DNA of 64,000 bases from Rugamonas rivuli (GTDB lineage: Bacteria > Pseudomonadota > Gammaproteobacteria > Burkholderiales > Burkholderiaceae_D), in the NCBI RefSeq assembly GCF_009380165.1, contig NZ_WHUF01000003.1, positions 248,001-312,000 of the forward strand. Direction: 5' to 3'. A model generated the notes under the pieces. The model did no database searches, was not told the origin of the DNA, and worked only from the letters and a program-made list of their open reading frames with translations. Positions 36,735-45,869 of this stretch are shown piece after piece. The position numbers were made by a program, and so were the translations under genes. How positions within the stretch are numbered: the first letter of the stretch is position 1; each line of letters starts with the position of its first letter.

Positions 36735-37580
36735 TCACATCTGGCGGAACAGATGCGCGAACAGCGGACTGACCGGCAACCTGGCCGCCGTCCCGCGCAC
36801 GTGCAGTGTCAGCCTGCCGTTGTCCTCGCGGCGGGCCGCCGTCAGGTGCTGCAGGTTGGCGATGCAGCTGCGGCTGATCTGGGCAAATTGCGCGCTATCG
36901 AGTTGTCCCAGCAATTCCTTCAGGCTGACGCGGATCAGCGCATTGCCTTCGACGGTGACGACCTCGACATACTTGTCCAAGGCCTGGAAATACAACACGT
37001 CCGCCACCGGTATCAGCCGCACCATATTGTTGCCCACCGACGCGCGGATCACGTTCAGCCGCGCCTTCGCCGGCGTGGCCGGCGCAGGCAGCAGCGCGCG
37101 CATTTGCGCCGCCAGCCGCGCCAGGCCGTCGTCGCCGAGCCATGCCGGCGAGGCCGACGCCGCATCGGCCGCCAACCGGGTTTGCAAGCGATGGACGGTG
37201 CGCGCCAGGCGCGCGGCATCGACCGGCTTCAGCACATAATCCAGCGCCGCCTGCTCGAACGCCTGCACCGCATAACCATCGTAGGCGGTGACGAAAACGA
37301 TCAAAGGAAAGGCGGCGCCGCCGTCCCAGCGCTCGGCCAGTTCCTGGGCGGCCTCCAGTCCCGTCTGGCCTGGCATTTTGATGTCCAGGAACAGGATGTC
37401 GGGCCTCAGCGACAGCGCCGCCTCCACTGCGGCGACGCCATTGGCCGCGATCGGCAACAGCTCAAGATCCGGCCACAACTGCCGCAGCGCTTGCGCCAGC
37501 ACATCCGCCAGGATCGGTTCATCTTCGGCGATCAGCGCGCGGACCGTGCGCGCTGGCCGTTCAGTGCTGGTGGCGTTCAT
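36735..37580 (-). CDS. LytTR-family response regulator
   Basis: 281 aa. A receiver domain with the phospho-acceptor Asp in PDILFLDIKMPG and the switch Lys in DYVLKPVDAARL is followed by a LytTR DNA-binding domain (from about 170; VLYFQALDKYVEVVT, RSCIANLQHLTAARRE). The start overlaps the histidine-kinase stop by 4 bp, so the pair is translationally coupled. Confidence 0.93.
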   Translation of the reverse strand: MNATSTERPARTVRALIAEDEPILADVLAQALRQLWPDLELLPIAANGVAAVEAALSLRPDILFLDIKMPGQTGLEAAQELAERWDGGAAFPLIVFVTAYDGYAVQAFEQAALDYVLKPVDAARLARTVHRLQTRLAADAASASPAWLGDDGLARLAAQMRALLPAPATPAKARLNVIRASVGNNMVRLIPVADVLYFQALDKYVEVVTVEGNALIRVSLKELLGQLDSAQFAQISRSCIANLQHLTAARREDNGRLTLHVRGTAARLPVSPLFAHLFRQM

Positions 37581-38683
37581 GCAAACTCCAATGGCAGTGT
37601 CAGGCGGGCCAGCACGCCGTGTGGTTGATGGGCCGCCAGCACCAGGCTGGCGCGCTCGCCGTACAGCACCTGCAGGCGCTCGCGGGTGGTGCCGACGCCG
37701 ACGCCGCGGCTATCGTCGGCATCCATCGCGGCGGCGTCGGGCAAACCCAGGCCGGTGTCGATCACGGTGATCTGCAGCGCGCCGTCGCGCTCGGCGGCGA
37801 CCACGGCGATCTCCCCTCCTTCGATCTTCGGTTCCAGGCCGTGGACGATGGCGTTCTCGACCAGCGGTTGCAGCAGCATCGGCGGCAATTGCGCGGCGCG
37901 CAGCGGGTCCGGCAACACGCAGTGGTAGCGCAGGCGCTCGCCCATGCGCATGTTCATCAGCGCCAGATAGGCTGCGATCGCGTCGAACTCCTGCGCCAGC
38001 GCGATATGCTCGCAGCGCGTCGCGGCCAGGTTGGCGCGCAGGTACAGGATCAGCTGGCCGAGCATATGCGTGGCCTGGCGCGGATCGCGCTCGATCAATC
38101 CCTGCAGGTTGGCCAGGGTGTTGAACAGCATATGCGGTTCGATCTGCGCCTGCAACAGGCGCAGCTGCGCCTGCAGGGCCTGGCGCTCCACGGCATCGGC
38201 GCGGGCCCGCGCTTCGCCGCGCTCGGCGCTGATGCGCTCCAGCCGCTCGCGGCTCAGTATCAGCAACATGGTCGCGCCGACCGACAGCAGCGCGAACAGG
38301 ACGGTATGGAATTTCCAGGCCGGATAGCGCGCCTGGGCCGGCCAGCTGTCGCCCATGACCAGCCCGCCGATCAGCAGCGCGCTGAAATGGCCGACCAGCG
38401 CGCTGGCGACGCCCAGCGCCAGCAGCGGCATGCGCCAGCGCCGCCGCTGCGCCGGATGGTCCCCCAGCAGCAGCCGGGCGCCGTCGATGATGGCCACCGC
38501 GACCACGCCGACCGTCAGCGAGTAGACAACCTGGCTATACAGCTCTTGCCGCTGGCCGAACACCAGGTCCACCAGCACGCCGGCGCAGGTGTTGAGCAGG
38601 ATGGTCAGAACCAGGTCGTCGGCAAAGCGGCGCCAGCGCGACCTGGACGGTGGAGTAAGCGTGATCATGATGGATTTCTTCAT
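37577..38683 (-). CDS. LytS/YehU-type sensor histidine kinase
   Basis: 368 aa from ATG 38681-38683 (ATG 38666-38668 is possible). Four to five membrane helices precede a HisKA_7TM/His_kinase domain with the phospho-histidine in QIEPHMLFNTLANLQ. The ATP-binding boxes are VENAIVHGLEP and DTGLGLP. It should phosphorylate the LytTR regulator encoded next. The signal is unknown. Confidence 0.92.
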   Translation of the reverse strand: MKKSIMITLTPPSRSRWRRFADDLVLTILLNTCAGVLVDLVFGQRQELYSQVVYSLTVGVVAVAIIDGARLLLGDHPAQRRRWRMPLLALGVASALVGHFSALLIGGLVMGDSWPAQARYPAWKFHTVLFALLSVGATMLLILSRERLERISAERGEARARADAVERQALQAQLRLLQAQIEPHMLFNTLANLQGLIERDPRQATHMLGQLILYLRANLAATRCEHIALAQEFDAIAAYLALMNMRMGERLRYHCVLPDPLRAAQLPPMLLQPLVENAIVHGLEPKIEGGEIAVVAAERDGALQITVIDTGLGLPDAAAMDADDSRGVGVGTTRERLQVLYGERASLVLAAHQPHGVLARLTLPLEFA

Positions 38684-38811
38684 AGGCAACGCCCGACAGT
38701 GTGCCGGATGCGCTGCGGAGCAACAAGGCCCGTGCGACCAAGCCGGGTAAAACCGGAGTGTAGCGGGCGCCACGCGGAGCGAAAGGCCGCGGGCGCCCGC
38801 CCCTGGAGCCG

Positions 38812-40029
38812 TTAGCGGCTGCCGCCGACGTCGAACACGCTGCGCAGATAGGCGAGGAAGGTCTGGTCGTCGCAGATGGTCTTGCCCGGCGAGTCGGACA
38901 GCTTGGCGACCGGCTTGCCATTGCAGCGCACCAGCTTCATGACGATTTCCAGCGCCGGGAACTGCGGGCCGAAGTCGTGGGTCAGGTTGGTGCCGATGCC
39001 GAACGCGACCTGAGTGCGCGGCGCGAAGCGGCGCCACAGCTCGATGGATTTTTCGACGTTGAGGCTGTCCGAAAACACCAGCAGCTTGGTATGCGCATCG
39101 ATGCGCAGCTTGGCATAGTGGGCCAGCGCCTTCTCGCCCCACTCGGCCGGATCGCCCGAGTCGTGGCGCAGGCCGTCGAACAGCTTGGCGAAGTACAGGT
39201 CGAAGTCGCGCAGGAAGGCATCCATGCCGACCACGTCGGTGAGCGCCACGCCGAGATCGCCCCGGTACGTCTGCACCCAGGCCTCCAGCGCCGCCTTTTG
39301 CGAATTGCGCAGCGGCACGTCGTGCACGGCTTGAAAAGTCTGCATGAATTCATGGGCGACTGTGCCGATCGGCGTCAACCCCAGCTTCATCGCCAGGTAG
39401 ACGTTGCTGGTGCCCTTGAACACGCTGGGCACCTGCGCCACCAGCGTCTGCACGACTTCCTCGTGCCAGTCGCTGCTGAAGCGGCGGCGCAGGCCATAGT
39501 CGGCCAGGCCGAACGGGTGGACACTTTCCAGCGCGGCCGCCTCGGCTTCGAAGCTGCGCAAGCGCGCGATCTTGGCGGCCAGCCGGCGCCGGCCCTCTTC
39601 CAGCGCAGGCTGCTGCGGATAGCGGCGGGCGTGCAGCTGGCCGACGATGGCCAGTATGAAAATCTCGAAGAACATCACATGCATCTGCGGTCCGCGCGCG
39701 ACGATGTCCAGTCCCTCGCCGTTCACTTCGATACTGATGAAGCGTTGCTGCAAGCGGAAGATGGACAGGAAGTCGACAAAGCTGGACTTGATGTAGCGTA
39801 GCGAGCGCAGGTAGTTGAGCTCTTCCTCGCGGAAGCTCAGCGAACACAGGTGCTCCACCTCGCGCACCAGGGCGTCCTTGAGTTCCGCCAGCGGCATGGC
39901 GGGCGGCTTGCGGCAGACGAAGCGGTATTCCGCCTCGTTGTCGTTGTAGGCGCTGGTGAACAGCGCCTGCCACATGGTGAATTTGTATAAATCGGTTTCC
40001 AGCAGGCTGCGGATGATGGGCTGGTTCAT
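38812..40029 (-). CDS. pncB: Nicotinate phosphoribosyltransferase
   Basis: 405 aa, close to bacterial PncB. Motifs LLETDLYKFTMWQAL, FKGTSNVYLA, GLRHDSGDPAEW and FGIGTNLTHD are all typical, including the histidine region phosphorylated in the catalytic cycle. It converts nicotinate and PRPP to nicotinate mononucleotide at the cost of ATP. The start overlaps the stop of the upstream nicotinamidase gene by 4 bp: a two-step NAD salvage operon. Confidence 0.95.
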   Translation of the reverse strand: MNQPIIRSLLETDLYKFTMWQALFTSAYNDNEAEYRFVCRKPPAMPLAELKDALVREVEHLCSLSFREEELNYLRSLRYIKSSFVDFLSIFRLQQRFISIEVNGEGLDIVARGPQMHVMFFEIFILAIVGQLHARRYPQQPALEEGRRRLAAKIARLRSFEAEAAALESVHPFGLADYGLRRRFSSDWHEEVVQTLVAQVPSVFKGTSNVYLAMKLGLTPIGTVAHEFMQTFQAVHDVPLRNSQKAALEAWVQTYRGDLGVALTDVVGMDAFLRDFDLYFAKLFDGLRHDSGDPAEWGEKALAHYAKLRIDAHTKLLVFSDSLNVEKSIELWRRFAPRTQVAFGIGTNLTHDFGPQFPALEIVMKLVRCNGKPVAKLSDSPGKTICDDQTFLAYLRSVFDVGGSR

Positions 40030-40913
40030 GCCGGATCCGTTCCGAGCCCGCGGCTGGCGTTGGCCAGCAGTTCGGGCAAGACATCGGCCGTCTGCATCAG
40101 TTGCACGCCGCGCGCCTGCATCGCCTGCAGGAAGGCCTGGTATTGCGGCGCGAAGCCGGCGACCGGGCTGATGCAGTCGGTCAGCAGCACCAGCTTGGAC
40201 AGCGGCTGGCCCAGGTGCTCGACGATGTGCTCGACCGTGGCCTTGACGCAGTGGCTGCCGGCCTCGCCGGCGATGTAGACCTGGTCGGCCTCGGCCAGCG
40301 TGGCGATGAAGCCGGTGTTGAGCTGGGTGTCCGGGTCGTCGGCATCCGGCACTTCGGCCATGACGGCGGAATAGTGCTCGGTCCACGGATTGGAACCCTT
40401 GGCCAGCTTGGCGACGATGCCCAGCGACGCTTCTTCCCAGGCGCCGTAGGCGGCGCGCACGTCGTCGTGGACGTTGTTGCCCCAGGTGCCGATTTCGCAG
40501 TGCACCGGCCACACCATCAGGCGGTAGCGGCCGGCCGCTTCCAGCTTGTCGAGGTAGTTCAGCGCCAGCGGCAGGGCGGCCGGATGGCGCGGCAGGAATT
40601 TTTCCGCCCGCACGTCGGCCGCGCTGATTTCGGTGTACGGCGCCACCGGGGCGCCGTCGCTGGCGATCCAGAAGGTCGGGTGGGCGATGTCGAAGCGGTG
40701 GTGGGAATCGAGCGTGATGCTGATGGCGGTCAGGCCGGCGCGGCCGCGGTTGATCAGGCCGGCCAGGCGCAGCATGTCCTGGTGGGCGCCCGGCACCGGC
40801 AGCGCCGGCGCGTGGCGCGCGCGGGTGGCCGGGTTGTCGGGCAGGTAGCTGGCCGGCAGATCGCAAAAATCGTTTTGCGGATCGATGATCAGCAGATGCA
40901 GGTTCCGTTTCAT
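40026..40913 (-). CDS. pncA: Nicotinamidase (isochorismatase-like)
   Basis: 295 aa. The catalytic Asp is in IIDPQNDFCDLP and the nucleophile Cys in AGEAGSHCVKATVEHI. The metal-binding histidine region includes TLDSHHRFDIAHP. It is longer than E. coli PncA (about 213 aa), like larger proteobacterial versions. It deaminates nicotinamide to nicotinate for PncB, with which it is translationally coupled. Confidence 0.92.
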   Translation of the reverse strand: MKRNLHLLIIDPQNDFCDLPASYLPDNPATRARHAPALPVPGAHQDMLRLAGLINRGRAGLTAISITLDSHHRFDIAHPTFWIASDGAPVAPYTEISAADVRAEKFLPRHPAALPLALNYLDKLEAAGRYRLMVWPVHCEIGTWGNNVHDDVRAAYGAWEEASLGIVAKLAKGSNPWTEHYSAVMAEVPDADDPDTQLNTGFIATLAEADQVYIAGEAGSHCVKATVEHIVEHLGQPLSKLVLLTDCISPVAGFAPQYQAFLQAMQARGVQLMQTADVLPELLANASRGLGTDPA

Positions 40914-41038
40914 GTGGGCTCCGAGGCTTGCTTAACTGTATATGATTTTGCCCGATAGTGCGGGCCGATGGTGATGATTATCGGTCAAGCCGCAGGAATT
41001 TGCGTAAAATGCTTTTTCAATAAGATGGAGGAAAACCT

Positions 41039-41569
41039 ATGAGCGCTCGCCTTTTCCATGCAGCCGCCATTGCGGCGGCCCTGTCCGGCTGCGCCAGCGC
41101 CGGCTTCCCGCCGGTGACGGTGCCGGACGCGCTGCAGCCGCCGGCCGGGCATCAGCTGTCGCTGGCGGCCAACGCCACCGGCGTGCAGATCTATGTGTGC
41201 AGCGCCGCCAAGGCCGGTCCGGCGCAGGCCGAGTGGGTGTTCAAGGCGCCCGAGGCGGCGCTGTTCGACGCCGCCGGCGCGGTCATCGGCAAGCACTACG
41301 CGGGCCCGACCTGGGAAGGCAATGACGGCAGCAAGGTGGCCGGCGAGGTCAAGGCCAAGCAGGACGATGCGGCCGGCAAGGCCATCCCCTGGCTGCTGCT
41401 GGCGGCCAAGTCGGCCAGCGGCGACGGCGCCTTCGGCCGGGTCAGCTATGTGCAGCGCCTGGCAACCGAAGCCGGCAAGGCGCCGGCCGACGGCTGCACC
41501 AACGCCGACATCGGCAAGCAGGCGCGCGTGCCGTACAAGGCGCTGTACCGCTTCTACGTGGCCGGCTGA
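41039..41569 (+). CDS. DUF3455 secreted (lipo)protein
   Basis: 176 aa with GGAGG upstream. The N-terminus has a lipobox-like LSGC (MSARLFHAAAIAAALSGCAS) and the rest is the DUF3455 family (PPAGHQLSLAANATGVQIYVC, GPTWEGNDGSKV, IPWLLLAAKSASGDGAFG). Family function is unknown. A strong terminator follows. Confidence 0.85.
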   Translation: MSARLFHAAAIAAALSGCASAGFPPVTVPDALQPPAGHQLSLAANATGVQIYVCSAAKAGPAQAEWVFKAPEAALFDAAGAVIGKHYAGPTWEGNDGSKVAGEVKAKQDDAAGKAIPWLLLAAKSASGDGAFGRVSYVQRLATEAGKAPADGCTNADIGKQARVPYKALYRFYVAG

Positions 41570-41596
41570 GCCCCCGCCGCGCCGCGCCGGACGCAA

Positions 41597-41634
41597 AAAA
41601 AACTCCCTGTCGGCGCAAGCCGGCGGGGAGTTTT
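41597..41634. terminator. Bidirectional intrinsic terminator
   Basis: AACTCCC (41601-41607) pairs with GGGAGTT (41626-41632), with an inner CGGC/GCCG stem around GCAA. A-run on the left and T-run on the right serve DUF3455 on the plus strand and the azoreductase gene on the minus strand. Confidence 0.8.
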
Positions 41635-41652
41635 GCTTTGCGGGGCCGGGAG

Positions 41653-42264
41653 TTAAGCGGCGATCGCTTCGATCTTCGAGCGGCCCTTGGCGACGGCGGC
41701 GGCCACCGCTTCTTCACCCATGGCCACGCCTTCGGCGACGACGAAGGTGACGTCGGTCATGCCGAGGAAGCCCAGCACCGAGCGCAGGTAGGTGGTGACG
41801 TGGTCGTAGGCGGCGGCAGGGCCTTCGCTGTAGACGCCGCCGCTGGCGACGAACACGATCACTTTCTTGCCGTGCACCAGGCCTTCAGGGCCGTTGGCGC
41901 CGTACTTGAAGGTGCGGCCGGCGCGCGCGACGTGGTCGATCCAGGCCTTCAGGCCGGAGGTGACGGAGAAGTTGTACATCGGTGCGCCGATGACGATGGT
42001 GTCGGCGGCCAGCAGTTCGTCCACCAGCGCGTCGGACGTCTTGATGGTGTGGGCCTGGTCGGCGTTGCGCTGCTCGGCCGGGGTGAAGTAGGCGCCCATC
42101 ATCTGCTCGGTCAGGTGCGGCACCGGGCTGGTGGCCAGGTCGCGCGTGACGACGGTGCCCGATGGGTTGGCCGCTTGCCATTTGGCGACGAATTCGCCGC
42201 CCAGCTGGCGCGACAGGGAGCCGTTTTGACGAACACTGCTGTTGATGTGGAGTACGGTTGCCAT
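41653..42264 (-). CDS. azoR: FMN-dependent NADH-azoreductase
   Basis: 203 aa flavodoxin-like quinone/azo reductase (VLHINSSVRQNGSLSRQLG, VIGAPMYNFSVTSGLKAWIDHVARAGRTFKY, VFVASGGVYSEG). It reduces quinones or azo compounds with NADH via FMN. It is divergently transcribed from a LysR-type regulator, which probably controls it. Confidence 0.93.
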   Translation of the reverse strand: MATVLHINSSVRQNGSLSRQLGGEFVAKWQAANPSGTVVTRDLATSPVPHLTEQMMGAYFTPAEQRNADQAHTIKTSDALVDELLAADTIVIGAPMYNFSVTSGLKAWIDHVARAGRTFKYGANGPEGLVHGKKVIVFVASGGVYSEGPAAAYDHVTTYLRSVLGFLGMTDVTFVVAEGVAMGEEAVAAAVAKGRSKIEAIAA

Positions 42265-42351
42265 GATGCTAAACCTTTCGTGTGGGGAGGGATTGCTTAC
42301 ATCATAGAACGGGTTTAATATCGACGAAATACCATAAATTTAAATCGTACC

Positions 42352-42368
42352 TATCGATATATTCGATA
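42352..42368. promoter_or_regulatory. Probable LysR operator between azoR and its regulator
   Basis: TATCGA-TATAT-TCGATA is a perfect 17-bp interrupted palindrome with the LysR T-N11-A pattern. A further TATCGA half-site lies at 42319-42324. Confidence 0.55.
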
Positions 42369-42392
42369 TCAAACTTCCAACAAGGTGCTCTT

Positions 42393-43523
42393 ATGCGCGA
42401 TCCCGGCCTGCCCTCCCTCGACCAGCTGCGGGTGTTTATCGCCGTCATCGACCATGGCGGTTTCGCCCACGCGGCGCGGGCGCTGCACCGCACGCAGTCG
42501 GTGATCAGCTACACCATCGCCAACCTGGAGGAGCAGCTCAACGTCGAGCTGCTCGACCGCAGCAAGCGCAAGCCGGTGCTGACCGAGGCCGGCAAGGCGC
42601 TGCTGGCCGACGCCCGCGCGGTGTCGCTCAAGGTGGACGGCATGCGGGCGCGCGCCAAGGCGCTGTCGGCCGGGCTGGAGGCGGAGGTGTCGGTGGTGGT
42701 CGACGTGATGTTCTCGACCTGCAAGCTGGTGCGCATCCTGCACGCCTTCCAGAAGGAATTCCCGACCGTGGCGATGCGGCTGCGCACCGAGGCGCTGGGC
42801 GCCGTCACCGAGCTGGTGCTGCAGCGCGAATGCCACATCGGCATCAGCGGCTGGATGCCGGGCACGCCGGACACCATCGAGCGCCAGAGCTGCGGCTTCG
42901 TCACCATGGTGCCGGTGGCCTCGCCCGAGCATCCGCTGGCGCAGATCGAGGGCAAGATTCCGAGCGCGGTGCTGCGCGAGCACACCCAGCTGGTGCTGAC
43001 CGACCGCAGCACGCTGACCAAGGGCCAGGACTTCGGCGTGCTGGCCCTGCGCGACTGGCGGCTGGGCGATCTGAGCTCCAAGCACGCGCTGCTGCGCAGC
43101 GGCATCGGCTGGGGCAATATGCCGGTCGAGTTCGTGCAGTGGGATCTGGATGCGGGACGGCTGGTGCAGCTGCACATCAGCGAGGGCAGCGCGTTCAGCT
43201 TCCCGCTGTACGTGATACGGCGCGGCGACGAGGAGCCGGGGCCGGCCACGCGCTGGCTGATGCAGCAGTTCCTCGAGCTGGAGCAGACCGGCGAGCCGCT
43301 GCCCAACCACGACCTGCGGCCGATGCCGGTGCCGGTGCCGGGCGACGCGGGCCTGAGCCATATGTACCACCGGCTGCGGGACGAAGCCACGCCGGGCCAG
43401 CCGGCGCCGGCCAAAGCCAGGACCAGGGCGGGCGCCAGGGCCAAGCCCGGCCCGCCGCCGCCGATGGGCGACGCGCCGGCCGGCCTGACCGCGCCCGCCC
43501 CTATTTCACTCCGGCGGCGCTGA
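42393..43523 (+). CDS. LysR-family transcriptional regulator
   Basis: 376 aa from ATG 42393. The N-terminal winged helix (LDQLRVFIAVIDHGGFAHAARALHRTQSVISYTIANLEEQL) and substrate-binding domain are standard to about residue 300. An unusual Pro/Ala/Lys-rich tail of about 55 residues (from about 320; AKARTRAGARAKPGPPPPMG) extends into the convergent cbpM gene, overlapping it by 23 bp. Divergent from azoR. Confidence 0.92.
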   Translation: MRDPGLPSLDQLRVFIAVIDHGGFAHAARALHRTQSVISYTIANLEEQLNVELLDRSKRKPVLTEAGKALLADARAVSLKVDGMRARAKALSAGLEAEVSVVVDVMFSTCKLVRILHAFQKEFPTVAMRLRTEALGAVTELVLQRECHIGISGWMPGTPDTIERQSCGFVTMVPVASPEHPLAQIEGKIPSAVLREHTQLVLTDRSTLTKGQDFGVLALRDWRLGDLSSKHALLRSGIGWGNMPVEFVQWDLDAGRLVQLHISEGSAFSFPLYVIRRGDEEPGPATRWLMQQFLELEQTGEPLPNHDLRPMPVPVPGDAGLSHMYHRLRDEATPGQPAPAKARTRAGARAKPGPPPPMGDAPAGLTAPAPISLRRR

Positions 43524-43818
43524 GCTTGCGGCGCAGGCGGCGGATCTCTTCCGACAGATCGACCACCAGCGCGGCGACATCGTCGTTGGCGTCAAAGTCG
43601 CGCTCGACCTGGCACAGCCGGCGCGCGCGCACCAGGTCGGCGCTGGTGAAGCGCCAGGCCACGATGTCGGCGCAATCCGGTTCCGCGCTGTCGAGCAGGA
43701 TGCCGGTGCGCACCCGCTGCACCACCCAGTCCGGCTCGACGGCGCAGGCTTGCGCCAGTTCTTCCACGGTCAGCGCGGCGTCGTCGACCAGCACCGCGTC
43801 CAAGATAGCCTGTCCCAT
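43501..43818 (-). CDS. cbpM: Chaperone modulator CbpM
   Basis: 105 aa MerR-HTH-like protein (LTVEELAQACAVEPDWVVQRVRTGIL) with a C-terminal helix (DLSEEIRRLRRKL). CbpM binds the J-domain of CbpA and inhibits it. It lies 3 bp downstream of cbpA. Confidence 0.9.
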   Translation of the reverse strand: MGQAILDAVLVDDAALTVEELAQACAVEPDWVVQRVRTGILLDSAEPDCADIVAWRFTSADLVRARRLCQVERDFDANDDVAALVVDLSEEIRRLRRKLSAAGVK

Positions 43819-43821
43819 CGT

Positions 43822-44760
43822 TCATCCTCCCGCGCGCGGGTTGAAAGCCAGATCGCGCGCCATCGCTTGATACAGTTCGCGTGCCTTGTCGGTGCTGGCC
43901 GGCGGCAGCACCACTTCCAGCAGCAGATACAAATCGCCGGCCTGTTTGCCGGGAATGCCGCGCCCGCGCAGGCGCAGCTTGCGGCCGCTCTGCGAACCGG
44001 CCGGCACCGTGACGTTGACCTTGCCGGACGGCGTGGCCACTTCGATCTCGCCGCCCAGCGCCATTTCCCACGGCGCCACCGGCACCGTTTCGTAGACGTC
44101 GCGGCCGTCGATGCGGTAGCGCGCGTGCGGGCGGAACTGGATTTCCAGGTACAGATCGCCGGGCCCGGCGGCGCCCGGCTGGCCCTGGCCCGACAGCCGC
44201 AGCTGCTGGCCGGCCGTCACGCCCGGCGGGATGTTGACGCTGAGGTTGCGCTCGCGCGTGACGATGCGGTCGAGGGCGTCGCGCTCGGCCACGGTCAGGG
44301 TGATGGTGCGGGTCGCGCCTTGATAGCTGTCGGCCAGGTCGATGGTGATGGCGGCGTGGCTGTCCTCGCCGCGCTGGGGCGGCGCCTGGCGCCGGCGGCC
44401 GCCGCCCAGGTTGGCGAACAGGTCGGCAAAGAAGTCGCTGCCCATGGCGTCGCCGCCGAAGCCGCCCGCGCCCGCCCCGTTGCCGCCGCCGAAGCCCCGG
44501 CCCCAGTCCGGCGGCGGACGGAATTCCTGGCCGGCGCGGTAGTGCTGGCCGCGCCCGAGCTCGTCGTAGGCGGCGCGCTTTTCGGCGTCGCCCAGCACGC
44601 CGTAGGCTTCGTTCAGCTCCTGGGTCTTGCCCTGCGCATCGGCCTCCTTGCTGACGTCCGGATGGTATTTGCGGACCAGCTTGCGGTAGGCTTTCTTGAT
44701 GTCGTCCTCGGTGGCCGTCTTCGGCACGCCCAGGGTCTGGTAGTAATCCTTGTATTCCAC
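43822..44760 (-). CDS. cbpA: Curved DNA-binding protein CbpA (DnaJ-type co-chaperone)
   Basis: 312 aa from GTG 44758-44760 with AGGAG upstream. The J-domain (YYQTLGVPKTATEDDIKKAYR, HPD motif in KYHPDVS), a Gly-rich linker and the two C-terminal beta-sandwich domains are present, with no zinc-binding cysteine repeats, so it is CbpA rather than DnaJ. It stimulates DnaK and binds curved DNA. Confidence 0.94.
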   Translation of the reverse strand: MEYKDYYQTLGVPKTATEDDIKKAYRKLVRKYHPDVSKEADAQGKTQELNEAYGVLGDAEKRAAYDELGRGQHYRAGQEFRPPPDWGRGFGGGNGAGAGGFGGDAMGSDFFADLFANLGGGRRRQAPPQRGEDSHAAITIDLADSYQGATRTITLTVAERDALDRIVTRERNLSVNIPPGVTAGQQLRLSGQGQPGAAGPGDLYLEIQFRPHARYRIDGRDVYETVPVAPWEMALGGEIEVATPSGKVNVTVPAGSQSGRKLRLRGRGIPGKQAGDLYLLLEVVLPPASTDKARELYQAMARDLAFNPRAGG

Positions 44761-44827
44761 GTTGCGCGCTCCTGTATTGCGTCAGCCACAGTCTAGCGCC
44801 AAACGGGCCAAGGCGGCGCCCGCCGCC

Positions 44828-45163
44828 TCACTTGCGCTCGGGCTTGTCCTTGGACGCCGATTTGGCCTCGATTTCGCGCACCGACGACATCATGTCGTTA
44901 AAGTTCTTGAGTTCGGCGTACTCGCCCTTTTCCAGGATCAGGCACTTGCCCTTGTAGTGCTTGTTCTCGCACACTTCCCAGGTGCCGCTCTGCACGATCA
45001 CGCTGGACGTGCGGTCGTTGAAACCGAGTTTATCCAGGTCGGGCTCCGAGCCGTGCAGCTGCAGGGCCGGGCCGCCGAAATGCGTGCGCGTGTACAGCGT
45101 GATGTCGCCGGCCTGCGCCGCCGCAGCGGCGCCCAGCAGCGCAAGGCCTAGTATTCGCTTCAT
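44828..45163 (-). CDS. Secreted beta/gamma-crystallin domain protein (one domain)
   Basis: 111 aa with a signal peptide (MKRILGLALLGAAAAAQA) and one beta/gamma-crystallin unit (ITLYTRTHFGGPALQLHG, SSVIVQSGTWEVCENKHYKGKCLILEKGEY). Such domains often bind calcium and stabilise proteins outside the cell. It is a close relative of the neighbouring two-domain gene, indicating duplication. Confidence 0.85.
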   Translation of the reverse strand: MKRILGLALLGAAAAAQAGDITLYTRTHFGGPALQLHGSEPDLDKLGFNDRTSSVIVQSGTWEVCENKHYKGKCLILEKGEYAELKNFNDMMSSVREIEAKSASKDKPERK

Positions 45164-45212
45164 GAACGGTACTCCGAAAAGTGGCGGTGTCCCGCATGAT
45201 AGCGCACGCGGC

Positions 45213-45869
45213 TCAACGGATGCGGCGCAGCGAGGAGATGCGGTTGTTCATGTCGTCCAGGAACTCGTAGCGGCCCGGCTCCAGCACGATGCAGCGGCCG
45301 CCGAAGTCGGCGTGCTCGCACAGTTCCCAGCGGCCTTCGTTGACGATGACGGAGCCGGCCTGGTCGTTGAAGTCGTAGCGGTCCAGCGTGCGCACTTCGT
45401 TGTTGTGCAGCTCCAGCCGGGCGCCGTGGAAGCGCGACTTGGAGAACAGGATGATGGCTTCGCGGCGCTGGCCGTAGCCGCGGTCGTCGTAGCCGCCACG
45501 GTTGTCGTCGCGGTCCCAGCGGCCGCCACGGTCGTCGCGGCCGCCGCCGCCGACTTCGCGCACCGACGAGATAACATCGTTGAAGCCTGGCAGCGACGGG
45601 TATTCGCCGCGCTCGACCGTCATGCAGCGGCCGCGGTATTCGGAATGTTCGCACAGCTGCCAGGTGCCGGAGCGCACGATGACGCTGGAGGCGCGGTCGT
45701 TGAAGTCGAGCTGATCGAGGTCGGGCGCGCTGCCGCGCAGCGTCAGCGGCGGGCCTTCGAAGTTGGAATGGGTGAACAGCGTCAACTCCCCGGCGTGGGC
45801 CGCGAAGGCCAGCAGAGGGGCGGCCAGCAGCAGGGCGGCGCGGGTCAGACGGTGCAGGAATGGTTTCAT
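45213..45869 (-). CDS. Secreted beta/gamma-crystallin domain protein (two domains)
   Basis: 218 aa from ATG 45867-45869 with a signal peptide ending AFAAHA. Two crystallin units (ELTLFTHSNFEGPPLTLRG; EAIILFSKSRFHGARLELHN) flank a Gly/Asp/Arg-rich linker (GGRDDRGGRWDRDD, about 110-135). Same strand as the one-domain gene 49 bp downstream. Confidence 0.85.
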   Translation of the reverse strand: MKPFLHRLTRAALLLAAPLLAFAAHAGELTLFTHSNFEGPPLTLRGSAPDLDQLDFNDRASSVIVRSGTWQLCEHSEYRGRCMTVERGEYPSLPGFNDVISSVREVGGGGRDDRGGRWDRDDNRGGYDDRGYGQRREAIILFSKSRFHGARLELHNNEVRTLDRYDFNDQAGSVIVNEGRWELCEHADFGGRCIVLEPGRYEFLDDMNNRISSLRRIR

